A stretch of DNA of 64,000 bases from JBEOJY01 sp040275305. Its GTDB lineage: Bacteria; Pseudomonadota; Alphaproteobacteria; UBA9219. This document shows positions 43,018-51,332 of the stretch, piece by piece. The stretch's first letter is position 1. Each line of letters begins with the position of its first letter. Where the stretch lies: positions 31,217 to 95,216 of the forward strand of contig JBEOJY010000033.1 in the NCBI GenBank assembly GCA_040275305.1. Direction: 5' to 3'. Below the pieces are notes generated by a model that was given only the letters and a program-made list of their open reading frames with translations, was not told the DNA's origin and did no database searches. The translations under genes were made by a program, and so were the position numbers.

Positions 43018-44596
43018 CCCGACGTTGTACGACGATCCGACAGGGCGTGCCGACAGAATCTGCCGTTTCGTCCATCGTTTACGCCTTTGGGAAGGTGATT
43101 TCGCTGGAAAGCCATTTACTCTCAACCGTTTTCAGGAAGCCATAATCCGCCGAATTTATGGCCCGACGAATGCCGACGGGACACGAGCTGTGCGGATCGC
43201 TTGCATATGGATTCCGCGAGGCAATGCGAAAACAACACTTGCCGCAGCGCTTGCCCTTGCGCATTTCTTGGGGCCAGAAGCGGAAGCAGGCGGGCAAGTC
43301 GTTTTGGCCGCCGCTGATCGCGAAAATGCGGGTATTGCATTCAATTCTGCTCATCAATTTGCGTTGCAAGACGAAGCGCTTGTCTCGCGCATTAGGGCGG
43401 CAGAAAGCCGAAAATCCCTTACGCATCCAAAAACCAAAAGTATCTTAAAAGCCATATCATCTGAAGCTTATTCTAAACATGGCCTTAACGTCTCTTTCTT
43501 TCTCGCCGACGAAATCCATGCTTGGCCAACAAGTGAAGGGCGCAAGCTTTTCAAGACTGTTACAGATTCCATGGTAAAGCGGGCGCATCCGCTTAGTGTA
43601 GTCATTTCGACCGCAGGAGAAGGGCAAGGCGGCCTTGCATGGGACATGTGGAAATATTCACACCGTGTGGCGATGGGTGAAATAGAAGACCCGTCCTTCG
43701 CTCCCATTATCTTCGCAGCAGATTCGGGAGATTGGCGTAATGAAGAAGCTTGGTGCGTTGCCAATCCTGCTATTGCAGCGGGTTTTTGTTCCATCGACGA
43801 ATTGAGGATTAAGGCCCGTCGGATCGAACATTTTCCTTCCGAGATAGCTGATTTCCGGCGCTATCACCTAAATCAGTGGCAGGAAGGCACGGCGCAGCCG
43901 TGGCTTGATCCTGCCTTGTACGACACCGCGCAAGCCATGACTCCGCTTTGCGAATTGACAGGCCGTAAATGCTGGATTGGGATCGACCTTTCCAGCGTCG
44001 AAGACTTGACCGCCGTTGTCGCCGTCTTTCCCGATGGAGAGGGAGAAAATCGCTGTTACGACGTTTTGCCGATGTTTTTCTTGCCGGAAGCGAATATTGC
44101 CCGCAAGGGCGAAAAGGACAGGGCCGATTATGTGCGCTGGGCGCAAGAAGGCTTCCTAAAACTCACGCCCGGCAACGTGGTGGATCATGCTGCGGTAGTG
44201 GAATATGTCGCGATGCTTGGCGAGCGGTACGGTGTACAGGAAATCGCAATCGACCGATGGAATTCTACGGCGGTGAATACAGGCCTGCAAGAACGCGGGT
44301 TTGCAATAAATCAGTTTGGGCAAGGTTTCGCGAGCATGGCCGCTCCCGTAAGGGAGTTAAAACGGGCGATCCTTTCAGGACGCTTTCGGCATGGCGGAAA
44401 TCCTTTGCTGCGCCTTTGCTTCAACAACGTAGTCGCTGAAAAAGACGCGGCCGAAAACGAGAAATTCACCAAGGAAAAAGCTAGGGGGCGCATAGACGGG
44501 GCCGTTGCTTCGACAATGGCTATCGGGCGTATCCTTTCCGGCGAAGCAAGCGTTTCTCCATATGAAAGCCGCGAAGGCGGTTTTCTTTTTCTTTAG
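42986..44596 (+). CDS. Phage terminase large subunit
   Basis: 536 residues from the chosen ATG at 42986 (MTHGTPIFSPDP); the frame is open 34 codons further upstream within the small-subunit gene. ATPase motifs: Walker A-like IPRGNAKTTLAA and Walker B FFLADEIHAW. The nuclease domain shows WIGIDLSSVEDLTAVVAVF and later AIDRWNS and NEKFTKEKARGRIDGAVAS with the acidic residues expected of an RNase H-like nuclease. It packages DNA into proheads and cuts it. It is the last gene of the element; no connector or tail gene follows before the att site. Confidence 0.93.
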   Translation: MTHGTPIFSPDPTLYDDPTGRADRICRFVHRLRLWEGDFAGKPFTLNRFQEAIIRRIYGPTNADGTRAVRIACIWIPRGNAKTTLAAALALAHFLGPEAEAGGQVVLAAADRENAGIAFNSAHQFALQDEALVSRIRAAESRKSLTHPKTKSILKAISSEAYSKHGLNVSFFLADEIHAWPTSEGRKLFKTVTDSMVKRAHPLSVVISTAGEGQGGLAWDMWKYSHRVAMGEIEDPSFAPIIFAADSGDWRNEEAWCVANPAIAAGFCSIDELRIKARRIEHFPSEIADFRRYHLNQWQEGTAQPWLDPALYDTAQAMTPLCELTGRKCWIGIDLSSVEDLTAVVAVFPDGEGENRCYDVLPMFFLPEANIARKGEKDRADYVRWAQEGFLKLTPGNVVDHAAVVEYVAMLGERYGVQEIAIDRWNSTAVNTGLQERGFAINQFGQGFASMAAPVRELKRAILSGRFRHGGNPLLRLCFNNVVAEKDAAENEKFTKEKARGRIDGAVASTMAIGRILSGEASVSPYESREGGFLFL

Positions 44597-44727
44597 GAGT
44601 TTAGCGCTGTGCGCCTTCCGGCAAAAGAAGCGCGGGAGGACAATCTTTGCTTGAATAAAGTGACGCAGAAACGGCTTATACAAATTCGCCAGCAAAGCTT
44701 GATGGAGCCGTCGCGCTCAATCGATTC

Positions 44728-44749
44728 TGCTTCCTATGTGCTTCCTGTT
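44728..44749. promoter_or_regulatory. Candidate integrase arm-binding site, right
   Basis: Exact copy of the 22 bases at 29965-29986 (two GCTTCCT units separated by ATGT), about 35 bp inside the right att repeat. The segment from 44597 to 44784 holds no gene. Confidence 0.55.
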
Positions 44750-44784
44750 TGATTGTCTTGCCTTCACCGCCACCAGCTAAGTCT

Positions 44785-44843
44785 TTGAAATAGCTGGTGG
44801 GTGCGACAGGGATTGAACCTGTGACCCCTACCATGTCAAGGTA
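44785..44843. repeat. Right attachment repeat within tRNA-Val
   Basis: The 59-bp exact counterpart of 29780-29838. It includes the tRNA 3' half and the start of a hairpin CCACCAGCTA / TAGCTGGTGG that can terminate the tRNA transcript. Integration here leaves the tRNA gene functional. Confidence 0.93.
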
Positions 44844-44869
44844 GTGCTCTCCCGCTGAGCTACGCACCC
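44795..44869 (-). tRNA. tRNA-Val (GAC)
   Basis: A complete cloverleaf on the minus strand: acceptor GGGTGCG pairs with CGCACCC, D arm GCTC/GAGC, anticodon arm CTACC-TTGACAT-GGTAG giving anticodon GAC, T arm ACAGG-TTCAATC-CCTGT, and a genomically encoded CCA. Its 3' part is the integration site of the 15-kb element. The 5' half is original chromosome, and the 3' half was probably supplied by the element. Confidence 0.96.
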
Positions 44870-44971
44870 ACTGTGGGGCCTGAAGATGGCTTCCCTTGGT
44901 GGAACGGGCAACGTACTAGCATCCTGCGTCGCAAGACGCAATACATCTTCTGTGCGCTCTTTCGGCTAATT

Positions 44972-46567
44972 TTAGCTGGTCTGTTCACGTTTGAACAGCA
45001 AAGTCGGGACGGTTTTCATCAGGATGACGATGTCCAGCCAGACGCTCCAATTGCGGGCGTACCAAGATTCCAGTTCGACCCGCTCCTTAAAAGTCAGGGT
45101 GTTACGACCGCTGACCTGCCAAGGGCCGGTGATGCCGGGGCGGACGGAGTGATAGAAGTCGATATCCTCGGCGTAGATTTCGTTTTGCTCCGGCATAATC
45201 GGGCGGGGGCCGACGAGGCTCATATCGCCGATGAGCACGTTGAACAGTTGCGGCAGTTCGTCGATGCTGGTTTTGCGGATGAAGTTTCCAAACCTCGTGA
45301 CGCGCACGTCGTTTTTGAGTTTCTGGAAGCTATGCCATTCCTCGGCGGCTTCTGGGTTGGTGGCCAGATATTTTTGCAGGTATTCTTCGGCGTCGCTGCG
45401 CATTGAGCGGAATTTGAAGCAGGGGAAGAGCTTGCCGTGGCGTCCGACGCGCTGCTGGATGAAAAATGCCGGGCTGCCATCGTGTCGCACGATCAGGGCG
45501 ACGATGATCATAAGCGGAGACAGCGCTATGAGGGCCGAACTTGATACGACTATATCCAGCGTTCGCTTCATGACGCGGGCCATCGGAAGCTTCAGACGGT
45601 TGGTGTCGTGCAAGATGAGCACGTCCTGCATTAAGAAATGATGCGGCGACAGCGTCGTCGATGGCAGGCCGAGCCATGGCGGCACGATGGAGCAGGGCAC
45701 ACGCGCGCTTGTCATCGCTTTTAACTCGAACGGATGGCGCTCGATTTCGCTGCCTTCCAGCGCGAGGAAGACATGGCTTGCGCCGCGTTGACGCAGCAGG
45801 CTTTTCCATGCCTGAGGGGTGTTCAGTTCGCGTAATTTTATGGCGGGGATGTTGTCACAGATTTCGTACCCCATGCTTTTTTCGCGGCGAATAGCGCGTG
45901 CCAGATGTTGCGCCGAGGGGCCTGTGCCAATAATCAAAGAAGGGATGACCCATTGCTTCCTTGCGGCCAGCGTTTTGCGGACAGTGTTTCTGCCGATTAA
46001 CACCATGATGCCGAACAGGATCCAGTTTAGGCTCATCCAAAGGCGCGATGTATCGCCTTTTGCCGCAAAGGCGATAAAGCCACAGGCAAGTAGGCCAATC
46101 ATGGCAATTGTCGCGAAATGTCCGATGGATTCCCAATAGGGCAGCCGTTGGCGGTAGTGGCCTTTGGTATCAAGCCAGAGGATAGATACCAGGCCAAAGA
46201 CAACATAGGTTACGAATTGGGATAGCGTTTCGAAGTTCCAGAATTGCGAGAACGGTTCGGCATACACGACGCTTCTGACAAGGCGAGAGATTAATCCGCC
46301 AATCAGGAAGGCGGAGACGAGCGCGATCAAGTCGCTGGCCAGCAGCCACCTTCCGCAGTTGCGCACTTGCGCGCCAAAATCAGGAAAAGCAATTGGTTCC
46401 GGCGCATCGGCTTTTTCTTGCGCTTTGCGGCTTTGGGCTTCGCGGGCCAGTTGGATCAAGTCTTCATTGAGTTCATCCAGACTGCGGACTTTTGTTTGGG
46501 ATTGTTGCGCGGATCCATTAGCTTCGTCGGATTCCAGCGTTTGCGTCTTGAGCAATGATTCCACCAC
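44972..46567 (-). CDS. Polyprenyl glycosylphosphotransferase (WbaP/ExoY-like)
   Basis: 531 residues. An N-terminal cytosolic stretch, then four to five membrane helices (about residues 75-185), a CoA-binding-like central domain (IGTGPSAQHLARAI), and the catalytic bacterial sugar transferase domain at the C-terminus: MKRTLDIVVSSSALIALSPL, FKFRSMRSDAEE, RKTSIDELPQLFNVLIGDMS, LVGPRPIMPEQ and VRPGITGPWQVSGRN. It attaches the first sugar-1-phosphate to undecaprenyl phosphate, starting an exopolysaccharide or O-antigen. A GTG start is inferred, with no ATG available nearby. It runs towards the tRNA-Val gene. Confidence 0.93.
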   Translation of the reverse strand: MVESLLKTQTLESDEANGSAQQSQTKVRSLDELNEDLIQLAREAQSRKAQEKADAPEPIAFPDFGAQVRNCGRWLLASDLIALVSAFLIGGLISRLVRSVVYAEPFSQFWNFETLSQFVTYVVFGLVSILWLDTKGHYRQRLPYWESIGHFATIAMIGLLACGFIAFAAKGDTSRLWMSLNWILFGIMVLIGRNTVRKTLAARKQWVIPSLIIGTGPSAQHLARAIRREKSMGYEICDNIPAIKLRELNTPQAWKSLLRQRGASHVFLALEGSEIERHPFELKAMTSARVPCSIVPPWLGLPSTTLSPHHFLMQDVLILHDTNRLKLPMARVMKRTLDIVVSSSALIALSPLMIIVALIVRHDGSPAFFIQQRVGRHGKLFPCFKFRSMRSDAEEYLQKYLATNPEAAEEWHSFQKLKNDVRVTRFGNFIRKTSIDELPQLFNVLIGDMSLVGPRPIMPEQNEIYAEDIDFYHSVRPGITGPWQVSGRNTLTFKERVELESWYARNWSVWLDIVILMKTVPTLLFKREQTS

Positions 46568-47037
46568 GGCTACGCCTCGTACTCTTATATGGCCTATAAT
46601 ATCATTTGAACTGTATACAAATATTTTCTAGTAACGGCAACATAAATCTTTATGTATGGCGTGGCGTCTTCATAATTATACTTTTAAATATTTTTAAATA
46701 GTATTCTGTAATAGTGTCTGTGCCATTTTGTATTCAACGCTTGTTCTTGGCGCTTTATTGTCATCAAGCATACTATCATAAACTTCAACGCTTTGTTTCA
46801 GAACAAGATCCGTTCCTGCCGTGAGCGTCATGCCCGCGAAGGCGGGTATCCAGCTCCTATCCCAGATGTGCGCTCTTCACTTGCGTGTTTCTTCCTTGTT
46901 TTAACATCGGGAGATGGATGCCCGCCTTCGTGGGCATGACGCTTGCAGCTCATTTGGTCTGCAATATTAACGATATATTCCTTTGGGTAGTATAATTATC
47001 ATGAATTATTGTGTGTTATCTGTCAAATGTTTCATGA
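46568..47037. repeat. Intergenic region with family B palindrome (copy B1)
   Basis: The paired core lies at 46825-46943: GCGTCATGCCCGCGAAGG on the left, CCTTCGTGGGCATGACGC on the right, separated by a variable middle. The remaining 350 bp is AT-rich and presumably contains the glycosylphosphotransferase promoter. No gene is seen. Confidence 0.75.
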
Positions 47038-48192
47038 TCATTCATCACGTGGCAAAAGCTTAACTTTCTTTCCGTCACATGCCAGCGCAAGTTTACCATG
47101 TTTGAGCGCTAGGGCTTGATTGCCGAATAGTTCGCGTCTCCAGCCTTTCAGGGCGGGAACGTCGGCATCGTCGCTGGCGGCGATTTGCTCCAGATCGTCG
47201 GTTGTGGCGATGAGTTTACCTGCGACGGACTGTTGTTCGCAAGTGTGTTTCAGAAGGACTTTCAGCAGGTCGGTGAGCGGGCCAATTCCTGAAGGTAGGG
47301 GTGGCCTATCTTCTCCCTTTGGGCATTGTTCGGGGGGCGTGGCGCAGGCGCGGGCGACGGTGGAAAGGATTTCGCCTCCCTGTCGGCTTTCGGCGATTCC
47401 GTTGGATAATCCCCTTGTTTTTGCCAGTTCTCTTAAGGTTTTCGGCGCATGGTGGGCGATTTCCATAAGGGTTTCGTCGCGCATGACGCGGCCGCGCGGC
47501 ACATCGAGCCTTTGGGCTTCCCTTTCCCGCCAAGCGGCGAGTTCCCGGAGGAGGGCGCGTAAGAGGGGTTTGTCGGCTTTCCATTTAAACCTGCGCCAGA
47601 TTTCTTCAGGATTGCTCGCATAGGTTGCGGTGTTTGTCAGGATGGCCATCTCTTCGGCGACCCATTCGGCGCGGTTTGTCTCATTCAAACGATTTTTGAG
47701 CGCTACGTAGACTTTGCGCAGGTGGCTGACGTCGGCCAGCGCATAGGTTAATTGGCGGTCGGTAAGGGGGCGGCTGGCCCAGTCGGTAAAGCGGCTGGAT
47801 TTGTCGATTTTTGCTCCCGCTAGCTGCGTGGCGAGAGTTTCATAGCTGGCCGAATCCCCGAATCCGCAGACCATAGCGGCGACTTGCGTATCGAACATCG
47901 GGGCGGGAACTTTTTCGGAGATATTGTAAAAAATTTCAATGTCTTGGCGGGCTGCGTGGAAGACTTTAAGCACTTTTTGCGTGTTCAACAGGGCCATCAG
48001 CGGGGCGAGATCCATGCCATCGGCAAGCGGGTCAATGGCGACGGTGTCGGATGGGCCTCCCAATTGCACAAGGCACAAGCGCGGCCAGTAGGTCCTTTCG
48101 CGCATAAATTCTGTGTCTACGGTTATAAAATCCGTTGTCGCGTGGGCTGCGCAGAAATTGGCCACTTCTTGAGTTGTGGTTAATATCGTCAT
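47038..48192 (-). CDS. rnd: Ribonuclease D
   Basis: 384 residues from the ATG at 48192 (MTILTTTQEV). The DEDD exonuclease motifs are all present: FITVDTEFMRERTYW (Asp, Glu), KVFHAARQDIEIF (Asp), YALADVSHLRKVY (Tyr and Asp). HRDC domains follow (LRELAAWREREAQRLDVPRG region). It trims tRNA and other RNA 3' ends. The open frame continues upstream to 48270 through a family B repeat (MPAFAGMT), which is not part of the protein. Confidence 0.95.
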   Translation of the reverse strand: MTILTTTQEVANFCAAHATTDFITVDTEFMRERTYWPRLCLVQLGGPSDTVAIDPLADGMDLAPLMALLNTQKVLKVFHAARQDIEIFYNISEKVPAPMFDTQVAAMVCGFGDSASYETLATQLAGAKIDKSSRFTDWASRPLTDRQLTYALADVSHLRKVYVALKNRLNETNRAEWVAEEMAILTNTATYASNPEEIWRRFKWKADKPLLRALLRELAAWREREAQRLDVPRGRVMRDETLMEIAHHAPKTLRELAKTRGLSNGIAESRQGGEILSTVARACATPPEQCPKGEDRPPLPSGIGPLTDLLKVLLKHTCEQQSVAGKLIATTDDLEQIAASDDADVPALKGWRRELFGNQALALKHGKLALACDGKKVKLLPRDE

Positions 48193-48195
48193 GAA

Positions 48196-48415
48196 TGCTA
48201 CCCTACAGACAGATTCCTTGATATTGCAGGAAAAATACGCCGCAAGCGTCATGCCCGCGAAGGCGGGCATCCATCCCCTGTCCCAGATGTGTGCGCTTGA
48301 CTTGCGTGTATTTGCCTTGATTCAACGTCGGGAGATGGATGCCCGCCTTCGCGGGCATGACGCTGGCGGCAAGACCGAATCTAGTTCTAACACAATGCGT
48401 TAAAGTGTAGGGTAG
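48196..48415. repeat. Family B element (copy B2) between rnd and scpA
   Basis: Outer sequence CTACCCTACAGACAG on the left and GTGTAGGGTAG on the right are inverted relatives. The core arms GCGTCATGCCCGCGAAGG and CCTTCGCGGGCATGACGC are at about 48246-48264 and 48345-48363. Its flanks match copy B3 closely (TTGCAGGAAA; AATCT.GTTCT). Its left end abuts the rnd start codon. Confidence 0.85.
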
Positions 48416-48573
48416 CGTGATCGTCATGAATCCCTTGCATTATCGTTGCTTTGCTTATGGCATGTTCGCGCGCTTCTGACAACGCGCGTGACAAGATGGC
48501 CGATTCTCTGCGATATACACTTAATCCTGCTTGCGCAGGACTTGAATTTCTCGTTCGGGTTTGATTGTCCTCG

Positions 48574-49422
48574 ATGGAAGAATTGCAGACGAATACTGAA
48601 AGTATCGAATCTTCAACTTCTTCGCTTTCTCAAAGAGATGGCGGAGATGATCTTGTGTTGTCGCTTGCGGGGTTCGAAGGGCCAATCGATCTTCTGTTGA
48701 ATCTCGCGCGCGAGCAGAAGGTTGATCTTGCCAATATTTCGATTCTGCCTTTGGCGGAGCAGTTTTTAGAATATGTCGCGACGGCTCGTAAATTGCGGCT
48801 GGAAATTGCGGCGGATTATCTGGTCATGGCGGCCTGGCTCGCTTACCTGAAATCGCGGTTGTTGTTGCCTGAGCCGGAAGCGATGGCGGAGCAACAAGAT
48901 GCGGCCAAGATGGCGGAAGCGCTGCGTTTCCAGTTGCAACGATTGGAGGCTATGCAACGCGCAGCGCAGGATCTTTGGGGGCTGCCGCAGCTTGATTCAG
49001 AAGTTTTTTTGCGGGGCGCTCGCGAGCCGCTCGCCGTAGAGGAGAGGCCCAAATATTATTTACCTTATCAAGACTTACTTTTGTCGTTGGGGGCTTGCTT
49101 GCGGCGGCACAAGTCGCCGTCTTACGAGGTTAAGCGGACGAGGCTTTACAGTCTTGAAGAAAGCCTAGAGCGATTGCGCAGGTTGATCGGTAAGGTTCCG
49201 GATTGGAGCGTGTTGAGGCGATTTCTTCCCGCTGTGCTCGATGACGGCGCGCCGCTTGAGCATAAGTCGGCTTTGGCTTCGACATTTGCGGCGACGCTTG
49301 AAATGGTCAAGAATGGCGAGATCGAGCTGAGACAGGACGGAAGTTTTGGCCCGATTTATTTAAAATTTCGCGAGAATCCTGTTGTGAATTCTTTGGCCTA
49401 TGAAGGGGTTGTCGATGACTGA
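48574..49422 (+). CDS. scpA: Segregation and condensation protein A
   Basis: 282 residues from the ATG at 48574. The kleisin N-terminus LVLSLAGFEGPIDLLLNLAR and the ILPLAEQFLEYV, AADYLVMAAWLAYLKSRLLL blocks are diagnostic of ScpA. The C-terminal winged helix contains FAATLEMVKNGEIELRQDG. ScpA bridges SMC heads with ScpB in chromosome condensation. It overlaps scpB by eight bases (ATGACTGA), indicating translational coupling. Confidence 0.95.
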   Translation: MEELQTNTESIESSTSSLSQRDGGDDLVLSLAGFEGPIDLLLNLAREQKVDLANISILPLAEQFLEYVATARKLRLEIAADYLVMAAWLAYLKSRLLLPEPEAMAEQQDAAKMAEALRFQLQRLEAMQRAAQDLWGLPQLDSEVFLRGAREPLAVEERPKYYLPYQDLLLSLGACLRRHKSPSYEVKRTRLYSLEESLERLRRLIGKVPDWSVLRRFLPAVLDDGAPLEHKSALASTFAATLEMVKNGEIELRQDGSFGPIYLKFRENPVVNSLAYEGVVDD

Positions 49423-50113
49423 GCTGGAGCCTTCCTTCCTTCCTGAAGCGCCAGACATGTTGCATAGGCAGATTGAGGCTATTCTGTTCGCGCAGGCGGA
49501 GCCGATGAGTATCGAGGCGCTTTCGAAGGCGTTGCCAGAGGGGGCAGACATCGCGAACGCTCTCGAAGCCTTGCGTTCGCATTACGCGCCGCGCGGGATT
49601 AGACTGGTCGAGACGGGCGGTTTGTGGAGTTTCAGGACAGCGCCGGATATGGTCGCGAGTTTGCATTTTTTGCGACAGCCCCGGCGTAAGCTTCCGCGCG
49701 CGGCTTCGGAGGTTTTGGCGATCATCGCTTATCATCAGCCTGTGACGAGGGCGGAGATTGAGGGAGTTCGCGGCGTCGAGACAAGCAAGGGGACTTTGGA
49801 TCTTCTGCTGGAGCTTGGGTGGGTGCGTCCCGGTAAGCGGCGCGAGACTCCGGGGCGGCCTTTGACGTGGCATACGACGCAGGAATTTCTGAGCTATTTC
49901 AATTTGCAATCGCTGAAGGACTTGCCGGGCATGGACGAGCTGAAGGCGGCGGGCTTGCTCGATACAAGGCTTGTGTTGACGCAACTTTCCCGCGACGGGG
50001 AGGATGTGGCTTCTTCGCAGAGTTCGCGGAGTCTGGAAGAGGCTGCCGAGGACGAGGATTATGCAGCGTGGGCGGAAGATTCCGTTGGCGTGGGCGATGT
50101 GGAACGCAAGTAG
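49415..50113 (+). CDS. scpB: Segregation and condensation protein B
   Basis: 232 residues from the ATG at 49415, with AAGGGG six bases upstream. Two winged helices: HRQIEAILFAQAEPMSIEAL at the start, then PRAASEVLAIIAYHQPVTRA and EIEGVRGVETSKGTLDLLLE, GRPLTWHTTQEFLSYFNLQS. The C-terminal 45 residues are acidic and Ser-rich and vary among relatives. Partner of ScpA in the SMC complex. Confidence 0.95.
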   Translation: MTELEPSFLPEAPDMLHRQIEAILFAQAEPMSIEALSKALPEGADIANALEALRSHYAPRGIRLVETGGLWSFRTAPDMVASLHFLRQPRRKLPRAASEVLAIIAYHQPVTRAEIEGVRGVETSKGTLDLLLELGWVRPGKRRETPGRPLTWHTTQEFLSYFNLQSLKDLPGMDELKAAGLLDTRLVLTQLSRDGEDVASSQSSRSLEEAAEDEDYAAWAEDSVGVGDVERK

Positions 50114-50210
50114 TCACTTGGCCTTGATCTTACTGCGTCCATAAACAGTCTTTCTTTGAGCTATACCCATTGCAGTTCAAGAGATGGCGACCATTGACGC
50201 AAGACAAGCT

Positions 50211-50370
50211 TGATTCCCTCCCCCTTGCGGGGAGGGTTAGGGTGGGGGACCAGAAGACAGAAAGTAGGTATCAGAAACGCCCTTGCTGCAAAACTATGCC
50301 TTCTGATGCCTGTTCTCTGCTTGCTGAAGCTCCCCCACCCTAACCCTCCCCGCAAGGGGGAGGGAATCAG
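50211..50370. repeat. 38-bp perfect inverted repeat with CCCTCCCC core (family C)
   Basis: Arms 50211-50248 and 50333-50370 are perfect inverted copies; each itself contains the smaller palindrome CCCTCCCCCTTGCGGGGAGGG found also at 11.7 and 60.25 kb. It lies in the convergent gap between scpB and the next gene and could act as a bidirectional terminator. Confidence 0.85.
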
Positions 50371-50481
50371 ATCGCGCTAGAACAGTCCATGCGATTCTGA
50401 ATTGCCGCGTTATCTTCATAGGTTCACGGAAGGACTTCGGCCTAGTATTTATTGACGCAGTTAGGCTGATGCGCTGCGAGG

Positions 50482-50973
50482 TTATCCCTCGCCCCATGCG
50501 TTAAACATTTTGTCGATGGCGCTTTGGTCCATGGAGTTTTCGTTGCCATGAACGATGGAGCCTCCGGCGTCAACCATGTGCTGCAACTCGCGCGAGACGC
50601 GCAAGGCCATGTCGGCGAATTTTTCTTTTTCTCCGCTTTCGATCAGGCGGCGCAGGCCAAGGCGCGAGACTTCTATAAAAATCCTGATTTCTTCAGCTTT
50701 ACGATTGAACTGATCGCGCAGTTTTGATGGCGCGAATTCATAGGCTTCGATTGCCAGCGGGCCAAAATCAAGGCAACTGGTCTTGAAATGGTCGATGTAG
50801 CTAAGGAATTCCCAGCCGTCGATGTCGTCGAGCAATTCCGGCGCATCGGGCAGCATACCGAAGAGCATGATGACTGAATTGAAGTGATTGAAATAATCGG
50901 TCGAGAGTAGCGAACGTGGGTCGATGTTGGTTCCCGCGACCTTCTGTTGGTAGCGCTCTAGCATATCAGTCAT
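50482..50973 (-). CDS. Small soluble protein of unknown function
   Basis: 163 residues, helical, without signal or membrane segments. Blocks such as YFNHFNSVIMLFGMLPDAPE and FKTSCLDFGPLAIEAYEFAP suggest a helical bundle. No known family recognised. It converges with scpB, with the family C repeat between. It may be a conserved alphaproteobacterial protein, but I cannot show this. Confidence 0.6.
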   Translation of the reverse strand: MTDMLERYQQKVAGTNIDPRSLLSTDYFNHFNSVIMLFGMLPDAPELLDDIDGWEFLSYIDHFKTSCLDFGPLAIEAYEFAPSKLRDQFNRKAEEIRIFIEVSRLGLRRLIESGEKEKFADMALRVSRELQHMVDAGGSIVHGNENSMDQSAIDKMFNAWGEG

Positions 50974-51068
50974 GTCATTGGCCTAACCTATGGGAACTTT
51001 TTATCAAGTCTTGCACACATTAGTATCGCATATGCCTTGAGTTCAAGGGGATTACAAAGTTCTTTCTC

Positions 51069-51327
51069 GAAACTTCCAAGCCCTTCTTCAAGAGGGTCAA
51101 ACCAACGTCGAAAAAGGACAGTCATTGCGAGGCGTTGCCCGCCTTAAGGCGGGCGACGACGTGGCAATCCAGAGTCCCGCAGGACAGCTCTTTCGACTCT
51201 GGATTGCTTCCGCCGTCGTTGCTGCGCAACTATGGCGGACAGGTCGTCGCCTAAAGGAGGCTCCTCGCAATGACGGCGCTGGTTTCGATGTTCGTCTTTA
51301 CGCCTCCAACGGGGCTTGGTAACTACT
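51069..51327. repeat. Family A MITE-like element (copy A6)
   Basis: An inverted full-length relative of copy A1: the segment ACTTCAAGAG-like next to the left end and GGCGTAAAGACGAAC-like next to the right end match A1 in reverse. Ends GAAACTTCCAAGC and GCTTGGTAACTAC. The core runs GTCATTGCGAGG to CTCCTCGCAATGACGG. Confidence 0.85.
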
Positions 51328-51332
51328 CTTTC

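Noticed and set aside
44597..44784. Possible tail or connector gene after the large terminase
   Set aside because: No frame of useful length or motif is found before the att repeat.
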